Assembly: GCA_049303905.1 (NCBI GenBank)
Contig: JBAQNP010000020.1
Location: 1-64,000, forward strand
Length of the DNA stretch: 64,000 bases
From: UBA2206 sp049303905
GTDB taxonomy: Bacteria > Patescibacteriota > Minisyncoccia > Moranbacterales > UBA2206
Reading direction: 5' to 3'
The notes below the pieces were generated by a model, which was not told where the DNA came from, ran no database searches, and saw nothing but the letters and a program-made list of their open reading frames with translations. Numbering within the stretch: the stretch's first letter is position 1; each line of letters opens with the position of its first letter. Positions 24,906 through 31,981 of this stretch are shown piece after piece. A program made the position numbers and the translations under genes.

Positions 24906-26105
24906 ATGTTTAAAAAATTTATAAAATATTATCTGCCAGCAATAATTTGGGCTGGCATTATTTTCTATCTTTCTTCTATCCCTGGGCTCAGGTATTCCAA
25001 AAGTGCAACCGAAGAGATAATTTTGCGCAAAGGCGCGCATTTTATGGAATTCTCTATTCTGGTTATTCTTTTGTGGAGAATCGTCTATTTGGCGCATAAT
25101 ATAAAAATAAAAAAAGCGTATTGGCTAGCATTACTTTTGGCGATAGTCTATAGCATTAGCGACGAATTCCATCAATCTTTAGTTTTAGGAAGAGCAGGGA
25201 AGATAATCGATGTTATTTTTGATAGTTTTAGTGTAATTTTTAGTGCAGAGATAATTTTAATTTCAAATCTGAAAAAGATAAAAATAAAAAATATTTTAAT
25301 TTTATTTTTATCTGCGCTGGCTTTGATTGGCCTTGGAACAAAAATGATTCATGATGGAAAAAGTGAAGATAAAAAATCGGTGAGTGTTATCTTGGAAAAT
25401 GAGGCAAAAAAGGTGAAAGAAGATTTGGAAAATAGAATCGGTACCTCGAAAAAAGAAATTATTTTAAATAATGATAAAACAGAAGATGAGGCAGTAGTGA
25501 AGTCGGAAGAAATAGTGGAGGAAATTCCTGAAAAAATTCTCATGGAAGTTCCATTTACAACTCAAGCGCCTTTTGCTAAGTGGGACGAAATTCATGAGGA
25601 GGCTTGCGAGGAAGCCTCAATAATCATGCTTCGATATTATTTTTCCAAAGAAAAGTTGACGCCGGAAATTGCTGAAGCTGAAATTCAAGCTTTGGTGAAA
25701 TTTCAAAATAAAAATTCTGGGGATTATAAGGATACGACGGCAGAACAAACCGCGGATTTATTTTTAGATTTTTATGGGGAGCTTCCTGAGGGAAAAAAAC
25801 TCAAGGTGGTTTATGATTTTGATAAAGCAGACTTAAGAAAATATTTAGCAAAAGGCAGTCCTATTATTATTCCAGCTGCTGGCAGAGAATTAGACAATCC
25901 AAATTTCACCGCTCCGGGGCCACTCTATCACAATTTAGTTTTAACTGGTTATGACGGCGACACAATTATCACTAACGATCCTGGAACGCGAAAAGGGGAA
26001 GGATATAGATATAATATTGACGTTTTGTATAGCGCCATTCATGATTTCCCTGGGACACTAGAAAAAATAAAACAAGGCAGAAGATCGATGATTGTGGTGG
26101 AGTAA
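24906..26105 (+). CDS. VanZ-like membrane domain fused to a C39-type peptidase domain
   Basis: About 399 residues from the ATG at 24906, chosen because the codons before it look non-coding. The N-terminal 115 residues form a VanZ-like domain with four hydrophobic helices (AGIIFYLSSIPGL, RKGAHFMEFSILVILL, SISDEFHQSLVLGR). A linker with a further transmembrane helix and an acidic stretch leads to a C39-like domain: VPFTTQAPFAKW, EEACEEAS with the probable catalytic Cys, then LYHNLVLTGYDGD and NDPG with His and Asp/Asn. The fusion places a peptidase outside the membrane. Substrate unknown. Confidence 0.75.
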   Translation: MFKKFIKYYLPAIIWAGIIFYLSSIPGLRYSKSATEEIILRKGAHFMEFSILVILLWRIVYLAHNIKIKKAYWLALLLAIVYSISDEFHQSLVLGRAGKIIDVIFDSFSVIFSAEIILISNLKKIKIKNILILFLSALALIGLGTKMIHDGKSEDKKSVSVILENEAKKVKEDLENRIGTSKKEIILNNDKTEDEAVVKSEEIVEEIPEKILMEVPFTTQAPFAKWDEIHEEACEEASIIMLRYYFSKEKLTPEIAEAEIQALVKFQNKNSGDYKDTTAEQTADLFLDFYGELPEGKKLKVVYDFDKADLRKYLAKGSPIIIPAAGRELDNPNFTAPGPLYHNLVLTGYDGDTIITNDPGTRKGEGYRYNIDVLYSAIHDFPGTLEKIKQGRRSMIVVE

Positions 26106-26108
26106 AAT

Positions 26109-26137
26109 TTGTTATAAGGCATAAAACGTGATATTAT
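26109..26137 (+). promoter_or_regulatory. Sigma-70-type promoter of the MntA/HepT pair
   Basis: TTGTTA and TATTAT are separated by exactly 17 bp, with TGA just before the -10 box. The start codon is 25 bp downstream. Confidence 0.6.
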
Positions 26138-26161
26138 AAAAATGTTAAAAAGTATAAAATT

Positions 26162-26566
26162 ATGCGTATAACGAAAGAACAAAAAGCGAATACGGCTAAA
26201 ATTGCCAAAAAGCATAAACTAAAATTGGTCGTCATTTTTGGTTCTTTTGCCAGTGGAAAAAACAGAAAAGACAGTGATTTGGATATGGGCGTGATTGGGG
26301 AAAAAGAAATTTCTTTTGAAAAGCAAATTGTCTTGACAAATGAATTATCTCAAATTTTCAAAAAGGATATCGATCTTTCAGTTTTAAATAGAGCTAATCC
26401 GCTATTACTTTTTGAGGCCAGTAGAAATGCTGTTTTAGTCTATGGCGAGAATAGTGAATTGGCCAAATTCAAGTTGTATGCTTTTCGAGTATACAATGAC
26501 TATGCACCATATTTCAAAATTGAAAATGAATTGAATAAAAGATTAATAAAATCTTATGCCAGTTGA
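26162..26566 (+). CDS. mntA: MntA-like nucleotidyltransferase antitoxin
   Basis: A 134-residue minimal nucleotidyltransferase. The motif GSFASGKNRKDSDLD has GSF at 27-29 and metal-binding Asp at 39 and 41; a third acidic residue is in DIDLSVL. In MntA/HepT systems this enzyme AMPylates and so inactivates the HEPN toxin. The gene overlaps the next by 11 bp, the usual arrangement of this pair. Confidence 0.85.
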   Translation: MRITKEQKANTAKIAKKHKLKLVVIFGSFASGKNRKDSDLDMGVIGEKEISFEKQIVLTNELSQIFKKDIDLSVLNRANPLLLFEASRNAVLVYGENSELAKFKLYAFRVYNDYAPYFKIENELNKRLIKSYAS

Positions 26567-26978
26567 TAAAAATATTATCATTAGAAAAATAACTTTGATA
26601 AACAAGGATTTAAAAAGTTTGGAAAAACTTAGTAAGCTTTCATTGAAAACTTATCTGAGCAAATCGGAATACGAAGCAATGGCGGAAAGATATCTGGAGA
26701 GAATAATTGGTCGGATGATTGATATTAATTATCATATTTTGTCAGAAAAAGAGAATAAAACTGCGGTAGATTTCTATAATTCCTTTATTGAAATGGGTAA
26801 GAAAAAATATTTGCCATCAAAGCTAGCACTTGTTATGGCTAATTCAGCAGGACTTAGGAATAGGTTAGCTCATGAATATGATGAAATTGATGAGAAAAAA
26901 GTTTTTGAAGCGATAGCTTCATGCTTGCGAGATGTTCCGAAATATTTAAAAAGTATTATGAAAGTTTTGAATTTGTAA
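26556..26978 (+). CDS. hepT: HepT-like HEPN toxin
   Basis: A 140-residue helical HEPN (DUF86) protein. The RNase signature R-x4-H is R101-H106 in RNRLAHEYDE, followed by the Tyr that is the AMPylation target in studied HepT toxins. It is predicted to cut RNA when not modified by the partner nucleotidyltransferase, with which it overlaps. Its role as a stress or anti-phage module is inferred from the family. Confidence 0.85.
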   Translation: MPVDKNIIIRKITLINKDLKSLEKLSKLSLKTYLSKSEYEAMAERYLERIIGRMIDINYHILSEKENKTAVDFYNSFIEMGKKKYLPSKLALVMANSAGLRNRLAHEYDEIDEKKVFEAIASCLRDVPKYLKSIMKVLNL

Positions 26979-27015
26979 GGAGATAAAAAAATAAAAATAG
27001 ATTGGAGGTGTTAAT

Positions 27016-27189
27016 ATGATGAAAAATTATAGTGATATTTTGGTGGGGCTTTCAGTTTTAGCAGTATTGATTTCTGGTTATGATTCTCTTTACCAAACAA
27101 ATGTTTTGAATTTGGCGGGAACACAATGGATGTTGATTGCTTTGGTTTTGGGCGTGTATGGAATTTACGCTAAAATGCGAATGAACTAA
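27016..27189 (+). CDS. Small two-helix membrane protein
   Basis: A 57-residue protein with a strong ribosome binding site (GGAGGTG, 5 nt before ATG). Two hydrophobic stretches, DILVGLSVLAVLISGYDSL and WMLIALVLGVYGIYAK, are separated by a short polar loop. No family recognised. It lies between the HEPN gene and a HAD phosphatase gene and is probably translated efficiently given the site. Confidence 0.65.
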   Translation: MMKNYSDILVGLSVLAVLISGYDSLYQTNVLNLAGTQWMLIALVLGVYGIYAKMRMN

Positions 27190-27242
27190 CGCGATGCGAA
27201 TTTTGCGAACTGACATGCGAATCTACGAATAAAATAAATACA

Positions 27243-27953
27243 ATGCATATGAAAAATAAGATTGCTGTTTTTGATATTGACGGAACAATCTTTAGAAAAA
27301 ACTTAGCTTTTGAACTGATCAATGAATTAGCTTGGATGAAAGTTTTTAGGCGTGAAGTGCGCAATGAGTTGGTGCAACTTTATACAAAATGGCTAGATCA
27401 TCATGGCACATATGAAGAATATAGAAAGGCTTTGGTCAAGCTTTATGTAGAAAACATTAAAGGTTGTACGCGAGAGCAGATAATAGAAGCTAGCAAAATT
27501 GTGGTGCCTTTTTTCAAGGATCGTACCTATATTTTTGCCAATAATTTAATAACAGAACTAAAAAAGAAAGGTTATCATCTCATTGCCGTTTCTGGTTCGC
27601 CAATTGAAATTGTGGAAGAATATAACAAACACTTGAAGTTTGACGCAGTTTTCGGCACGGTTTATGAGCTTGATGACAAGGGTCTCTATACAGGCAAAGA
27701 AGCTTTTGCGCCAACAGCGCATAAGGGTCATGTTGTTCGTCAATATGCAACTGAAAATAAACTTACCCTAGAAGATTCCTATGGCGTGGGCGATACAGAA
27801 TCAGATGCGAAATTTTTGGAAATAGTGGATAACCCCATTGCATTTAATCCTAATTTGAATTTGAAAAATATCGCAGAGGAACATGGTTGGCGAATCGTGG
27901 TTGAGAAAAAAGATGTGATTTATGATATTACCAGTTGCGCAAAAATAATTTAA
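27243..27953 (+). CDS. HAD-superfamily phosphatase, subclass IB
   Basis: A 236-residue HAD-IB (SerB/CicA-like) hydrolase. Motif I is VFDIDGTIFRKN with nucleophile D11 and D13; motif II is VSGSPIEI; the motif III Lys is near KGH; motif IV is GDTESDAKFLE. Members remove phosphate from small molecules such as phosphoserine or lipid phosphates; the substrate is not assignable. A small membrane protein gene follows 18 nt later. Confidence 0.85.
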   Translation: MHMKNKIAVFDIDGTIFRKNLAFELINELAWMKVFRREVRNELVQLYTKWLDHHGTYEEYRKALVKLYVENIKGCTREQIIEASKIVVPFFKDRTYIFANNLITELKKKGYHLIAVSGSPIEIVEEYNKHLKFDAVFGTVYELDDKGLYTGKEAFAPTAHKGHVVRQYATENKLTLEDSYGVGDTESDAKFLEIVDNPIAFNPNLNLKNIAEEHGWRIVVEKKDVIYDITSCAKII

Positions 27954-27971
27954 TATCTTAATATAAAAAAT

Positions 27972-28163
27972 ATGGAAGCGTATATAATTATTGGAGCGAT
28001 TGCATTTATCTTTTTCTTTGTCATTTATTTGCTTTTGGATTTTGCAATGATAAAAGGAGGCGCTAATGCTTTTTGGGATAAGTGGGTAAGAAAAACTCTT
28101 TGGATCTGGTTGCCATTTTATGCGCTTCAAAGACTGATTAAAGAGGTGATACTAAAGAAGTAG
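27972..28163 (+). CDS. Small membrane protein
   Basis: A 63-residue protein: one clear helix (IIGAIAFIFFFVIYLLLDFAM) then an amphipathic Trp-rich segment (WIWLPFYALQRLIKEVI). No family recognised. It follows the HAD phosphatase closely and precedes a bidirectional terminator. Confidence 0.55.
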   Translation: MEAYIIIGAIAFIFFFVIYLLLDFAMIKGGANAFWDKWVRKTLWIWLPFYALQRLIKEVILKK

Positions 28164-28165
28164 AA

Positions 28166-28192
28166 AGCTTGCCTGCCGATGAGGCATGGTAG
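28166..28192. repeat. Family H short palindrome, intergenic copy
   Basis: AGCTTGCCTGCCGATGAGGC followed by ATGG. The same string with two base changes lies in frame inside rsmI (39994-40015). Confidence 0.7.
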
Positions 28193-28224
28193 AAATTAGA
28201 AAGCGATAAATAGTAAGCGAATAT

Positions 28225-28251
28225 AAAAAAATCCTCTTACGAGGATTTTTT
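28225..28251. terminator. Bidirectional intrinsic terminator
   Basis: AAAAAATCCTC and GAGGATTTTTT form a perfect 11-bp stem with loop TTAC. It lies between convergent genes (membrane protein on plus, rplT on minus). Confidence 0.85.
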
Positions 28252-28285
28252 GCTTTCTACTTACTACATAATACTTTCTACTTTT

Positions 28286-28630
28286 TTATTTAGCGCTTTC
28301 GACGAATTTCTTGAATACTTCAGGATTTTCCATAGCCATTTGTGAGAGAACCTTTCGGTCCACTTCAATTTTTTTGTCAGTTAGAATTTTGATAAACGAG
28401 CTGTATTTTTGGCCAACTTCACGAAGAGCGATGTTGAGGCGGGTGATCCAAAGCGCTCGCATAGTTCTTTTTTTCACTCGACGGTCGCGATAAGCATAAG
28501 CGCCAGCCTTAATCACAGCTTGTTTAGCTGCAGCGTAGTGAGATTTTCTTTTCCAGCGATAACCCTTGGCGTCTTCTAATAGATTCTTTCTCCTTTTTGA
28601 GGCGGAAACTCCGCGTTTTACTCGTGTCAT
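28286..28630 (-). CDS. rplT: 50S ribosomal protein L20
   Basis: A 114-residue L20 with family sequence: TRVKRGVSASKRRKNLLEDA, AYRDRRVKKRTMRALWITR and NIALREVGQKYSSFIK. It binds 23S rRNA early in large-subunit assembly. It lies last in infC-rpmI-rplT, the usual bacterial order. Confidence 0.98.
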   Translation of the reverse strand: MTRVKRGVSASKRRKNLLEDAKGYRWKRKSHYAAAKQAVIKAGAYAYRDRRVKKRTMRALWITRLNIALREVGQKYSSFIKILTDKKIEVDRKVLSQMAMENPEVFKKFVESAK

Positions 28631-28641
28631 TTTTTTTGTGA

Positions 28642-28842
28642 TTAGTGATTATAAGGTAAACCTTTCAAAATATTATGTTCATCAGCTTTAAACAATCTTG
28701 TGTCACCCTTTTTCGCTCGACCAACTTTGCCATTTTCTTTGGAATTATAATGGTTTTGTCCAGTTTTTCGACGAGTGACTTTCTTGTTCTTGGTAATTTT
28801 GATTTTCTTAATCAAAGCTTTCTTGGTTTTTAGTTTAGGCAT
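28642..28842 (-). CDS. rpmI: 50S ribosomal protein L35
   Basis: A 66-residue L35: MPKLKTKKALIKKIKITKN, then HYNSKENGKVGRAKKGDTRL. It has normal length and lies 1 nt downstream of infC and 11 nt upstream of rplT. Confidence 0.95.
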   Translation of the reverse strand: MPKLKTKKALIKKIKITKNKKVTRRKTGQNHYNSKENGKVGRAKKGDTRLFKADEHNILKGLPYNH

Positions 28843-28843
28843 A

Positions 28844-29383
28844 TTATTGTGATGTTATTATTATATTAAATCCTCCAGGAAATCTTTTTATTTCTTGTTC
28901 TATTTTATTAGGTACGGAAATGCTTTTTACAAATTCAATCAGATTTTGTCTAGCTAGATCACCATGGGCTTTTTCCCGACCCTTTAGAATTATTTCAATT
29001 TTTACTTTATTGCCTTTGGTGAGAAATTTTTCCGTTTGATCTTTCTTGAAATTCAAATCATGTTCATCAGTTCTAACGCTCAAGCGAATGCCTTTAGTTT
29101 CAAATTTTTTCTGTTTGGATTTATTCTGTCTTTCTTCTTTGGATTTTTGGTATTGAAATTTTCCAAAATCCATAATCTTGCAAACAGGTGGTACGGCCTT
29201 GGGGGATATTTCAACCAAATCAAGCATTTTTTCTTTTGAAAGAATCAAAGCTTCCGGCACAGTCATTACTCCAAGCAACCCTCCATCCTCGTCAATGACG
29301 CGAATTTCTTTAGCCCAGATACCTTCATTTATTCTTGTTTTTGATGCCTTTTGTACAAAAGGCTTGCGATATATTCTTCTAAT
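28844..29383 (-). CDS. infC: Translation initiation factor IF-3, probable AUU start
   Basis: IF-3 keeps 30S subunits free and checks the start codon. The C-terminal domain and most of the N-terminal domain are clear (LGVMTVPEAL, DLVEISPKAVPPVCKIMDFG). Reading upstream, the frame continues through RINEGIWAKEIRVIDEDGG, which belongs to every IF-3, with no ATG, GTG or suitable TTG before the stop at 29408-29410. The only start candidates are ATT codons at 29383, 29398 and 29401. An AUU start is known in E. coli infC, where it serves autoregulation. I place the start at 29383; 29398 is also possible. Confidence 0.9.
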   Translation of the reverse strand: MRRIYRKPFVQKASKTRINEGIWAKEIRVIDEDGGLLGVMTVPEALILSKEKMLDLVEISPKAVPPVCKIMDFGKFQYQKSKEERQNKSKQKKFETKGIRLSVRTDEHDLNFKKDQTEKFLTKGNKVKIEIILKGREKAHGDLARQNLIEFVKSISVPNKIEQEIKRFPGGFNIIITSQ

Positions 29384-29402
29384 GGTTTTTTTGTTAATAA
29401 TT

Positions 29403-29490
29403 ATTATTTACGAAAATACGAATTTAGCGAAAGTACGAATAAAATTCAAAAAGGATTAGTAATTTCGTTCGATTCGTATTTTCGTAAATT
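29403..29490. repeat. TACGAA-type palindromic repeat upstream of infC
   Basis: ATTTACGAAAATACGAAT pairs with ATTCGTATTTTCGTAAAT. It joins the infC start region to the tmRNA 3' end. Similar TACGAA/TTCGTA repeats flank atpA, atpG, atpD and rlmN. Confidence 0.6.
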
Positions 29491-29492
29491 TG

Positions 29493-29878
29493 TGGAGATG
29501 ATGGGAATTGAACCCATGTCCAAAGCTATTCATCTAAAATCCTCTACAAGCTTAGTTAGTTTGTTTAGGTTGGAAGTTATGAACTAACAAAATATTCCAA
29601 CCTTTTTTCTAGTTTAATTTTACTAAATTTGCCTAGAAAATGCAATTTTAGCTATCCTAATGTATAACACCGAGCTCTATCTATTAGGAGTGGATAGTTC
29701 GATGGCCTCGGCAATTAAGCCAAAGCGTAGGCAAAGTTAGCTGAGAAAGCTTGCGCAATCGCAGTTTTTGCTTTTGAAAATAAGTTTGCACTTATTGATT
29801 TGGTAAAATTTTAACGAGTGATTACCATTCTCGGCTTGCATATTTTAAACGTACAACTTGTCGAAACCAAACATCCCC
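29493..29878 (-). ncRNA. ssrA: tmRNA
   Basis: Transfer-messenger RNA rescuing stalled ribosomes. The 5' end GGGGATGTTTGGTTTCGAC pairs its first seven bases with CATCTCC at the 3' end; the T arm is GGGTTCAATTCCC; CCA is not encoded. The tag frame runs from GCA (29789) to TAA (29715): 24 residues beginning ANLFSKAKTA and ending SANFAYALA. smpB, whose protein binds this RNA, lies 3 nt upstream on the same strand. Confidence 0.95.
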
Positions 29879-29880
29879 AT

Positions 29881-30327
29881 TTATAAATTTTTGAGGATTC
29901 GTCTCATTCCTCTCTCGTCTTCTCTTTTCTTGATTTTATCTCGTTTGTCGTATTCCTTTTTGCCTTTTCCGAGACCAAATTCCAGCTTGATGAGACGTCT
30001 TTTAGTATATAATTTAATTGGCACTAATGTCAAGCCTTGGGTGCGAGCTTTGCCAATTAAATGCTTTATTTCTGATTTCTTGAGCAGAAGCTTTCTTGGG
30101 CGAGTCGGATTATGATTGTCGAGCTTGCCAGCGTGAATATAGGGCGGAACATGGGCATTAGTTAAATACAATTCATTGCCATGGATTGTCACAAAAGACT
30201 CTTTGAGGCTCACATGCTTGGTTTTTATCGATTTTACCTCATGACCAAAAAGCTCAATCCCGGCTTCATAGTTTTCCAGAATCGCATAATCGAAATTCGC
30301 GCGCTTGTTTATAGCTAAAATACTCAT
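29881..30327 (-). CDS. smpB: SsrA-binding protein
   Basis: A 148-residue SmpB: NKRANFDYAILENYEAGIEL, GHEVKSIKTKHVSLKESFV, NAHVPPYIHAG and the C-terminal basic tail (KKEYDKRDKIKKREDERG) that enters the mRNA channel. It delivers tmRNA to stalled ribosomes. It is directly upstream of ssrA and probably co-transcribed. Confidence 0.97.
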   Translation of the reverse strand: MSILAINKRANFDYAILENYEAGIELFGHEVKSIKTKHVSLKESFVTIHGNELYLTNAHVPPYIHAGKLDNHNPTRPRKLLLKKSEIKHLIGKARTQGLTLVPIKLYTKRRLIKLEFGLGKGKKEYDKRDKIKKREDERGMRRILKNL

Positions 30328-30394
30328 GTGTATAGTCTAGCATTTCCTGTTTATTTTTGCTAGAATTAATGTACTAAGTCTTAAGTTAATATTT

Positions 30395-31006
30395 ATGGAA
30401 CAAACAGGACAACAAATTTTTCAATTTCTTTCACATTATGGTTATGCTATAATGTTGCCTTTGATGATTATTGAAGGACCGGTAGTGACAATTATCTCGG
30501 CTATGTTGGCGAGCCTCGGAGCGTTCAATGTTTTTGTGGTTTTGATTTTGTCGATAATTGGCGATATGGGTGGGGATATAATTTTTTATGGGTTAGGTTA
30601 TAAATATGGAATGGGGTTTGTGCGACGAGTGGGAAAATATATGGGCATCACAGAAAGTTTGGTTCTTCGGATGGAGAAATATTTTTTGAGTCATGGAGGA
30701 AAAACAATTTTTGCCGTCAAATCTACTACGGGACTTTGCTGGGCAACATTTACGGCAGCGGGAATTGTGAAAATGGATTTCAAGAAATTTGTGAAATATT
30801 CTTTTCTTGGCGGAATAATTTGGAGCGGATTTTTGGTGGCGATGGGATATTTTTATGGTTATCTTTGGCGGGAAATTCAAGTCTATATCAAATGGATCGG
30901 CTGGATTATTTTTACTCTAGCTATTGGTTCTTTTATTTTTATGAATATTTATAAGGGCTATCAAGCAAAAAAACTTTTAGAAAAAAACGGTAATAATGGA
31001 AAATAA
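30395..31006 (+). CDS. DedA-family membrane protein
   Basis: A 203-residue DedA/SNARE-associated-type protein with about five hydrophobic segments. Family features: MIIEGPVVTIISAMLASLGA, GDMGGDIIFYGLGYKYG and the conserved basic KSTTGLCWATFTAAGIVKM. Studied members move undecaprenyl phosphate or phospholipids across the membrane; that role is inferred here. Confidence 0.88.
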   Translation: MEQTGQQIFQFLSHYGYAIMLPLMIIEGPVVTIISAMLASLGAFNVFVVLILSIIGDMGGDIIFYGLGYKYGMGFVRRVGKYMGITESLVLRMEKYFLSHGGKTIFAVKSTTGLCWATFTAAGIVKMDFKKFVKYSFLGGIIWSGFLVAMGYFYGYLWREIQVYIKWIGWIIFTLAIGSFIFMNIYKGYQAKKLLEKNGNNGK

Positions 31007-31042
31007 AAATAATATATTAAGGACCTTGTGTTTATAAATGGA

Positions 31043-31071
31043 TTGATTTTGTGTGAAATATGTAGTAAGAT
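31043..31071 (+). promoter_or_regulatory. Sigma-70-type promoter for the alpha/beta hydrolase gene
   Basis: TTGATT and TAAGAT with a 17-bp spacer. The start codon is 8 bp after the -10 box, so the transcript would be nearly leaderless. Confidence 0.45.
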
Positions 31072-31078
31072 ATGATAT

Positions 31079-31900
31079 ATGGTAAATAAGATATATCATA
31101 AGGTTAAAAGCGTTCTATTTTCAGACCCTAAAGAATTATACAAAGAAGAGCATGGTTTATTAAAAGAACCTTTTTATTTTCCTGGCACTAATGGCAAGGC
31201 GGTTTTGCTTATCCATGGCTGGACATCTGTGCCATATGAGCTTCGACGACTTGGAAAATATCTCAACGAAAATGGCTATACTGTTTTTGGGCCGATGCTT
31301 CGTGGACACGGGACAACTTCAAAAGATTTGGAAAATGTTTACTGGGAAGATTGGATGTGCGATGCCAATAAGGCCTATGAAGAGTTGGCTAAAAATCACA
31401 AAGATATTTATGTGTCAGGAACTTCCATCGGAGCTAATCTCACAGTGATGTTGGCAAAAAATAAGCCAAAAATTTCAGGGATTATCCTTATGGCGATGCC
31501 GTATAAAGTTAGGCTTGAGAAATTGGGAGAAATTATTTTGAAATTTTTTAATATTTTTATAAAATATGGACGGAAATTTTATCCACCTTTCTTTGGAAGT
31601 CCGCGTCTAATTACTAGAAGAATTTCCTATCGAACATATCCGATTAAGAGCGTCTTGGAAGTCGCTAAGCTTATAAAAATTTCTCGGCAGGAAATTCCCA
31701 AAATTACACAGCCTTGTTTCGTGATGCAATCAAGCAGTGATAGTGTTGTTTCGGGAAATAGTTTAGAAAAAATTTATGAAAAAATAAGTTCTAAAGTCAA
31801 AGAAAAAAAATATATTCACAAAGCTTACCATACTTTTATTTCTGACATTAGAAACGAGCATATTTTTCAAGATATCCTTGATTTTATAAACAATAACTAG
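31079..31900 (+). CDS. Alpha/beta hydrolase, carboxylesterase-like
   Basis: A 273-residue alpha/beta hydrolase. The oxyanion region is VLLIHGWTSVP, the nucleophile elbow is GTSIGAN (Ser), the acid is in SSSDSVV and the His in KAYHTFISD, giving a complete triad. It resembles the Est30-type carboxylesterase and monoacylglycerol lipase group. No signal peptide, so cytoplasmic. Substrate unknown. Confidence 0.85.
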   Translation: MVNKIYHKVKSVLFSDPKELYKEEHGLLKEPFYFPGTNGKAVLLIHGWTSVPYELRRLGKYLNENGYTVFGPMLRGHGTTSKDLENVYWEDWMCDANKAYEELAKNHKDIYVSGTSIGANLTVMLAKNKPKISGIILMAMPYKVRLEKLGEIILKFFNIFIKYGRKFYPPFFGSPRLITRRISYRTYPIKSVLEVAKLIKISRQEIPKITQPCFVMQSSSDSVVSGNSLEKIYEKISSKVKEKKYIHKAYHTFISDIRNEHIFQDILDFINNN

Positions 31901-31901
31901 C

Positions 31902-31981
31902 GATGCCAATCTACGAATGCATGCGAATGCCACGAATAATTTCGCATCATTCGCATGAAATTCGCATTGTTCGTATCGCTT
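31902..31981. repeat. GCGAAT-type palindromic repeat before the glycosyltransferase gene
   Basis: Strings such as CTACGAATGCATGCGAATG and CATTCGCATGAAATTCGCA are inverted relative to each other and fill the gap between two genes. A shorter related stretch is at 27187-27232. Confidence 0.6.
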
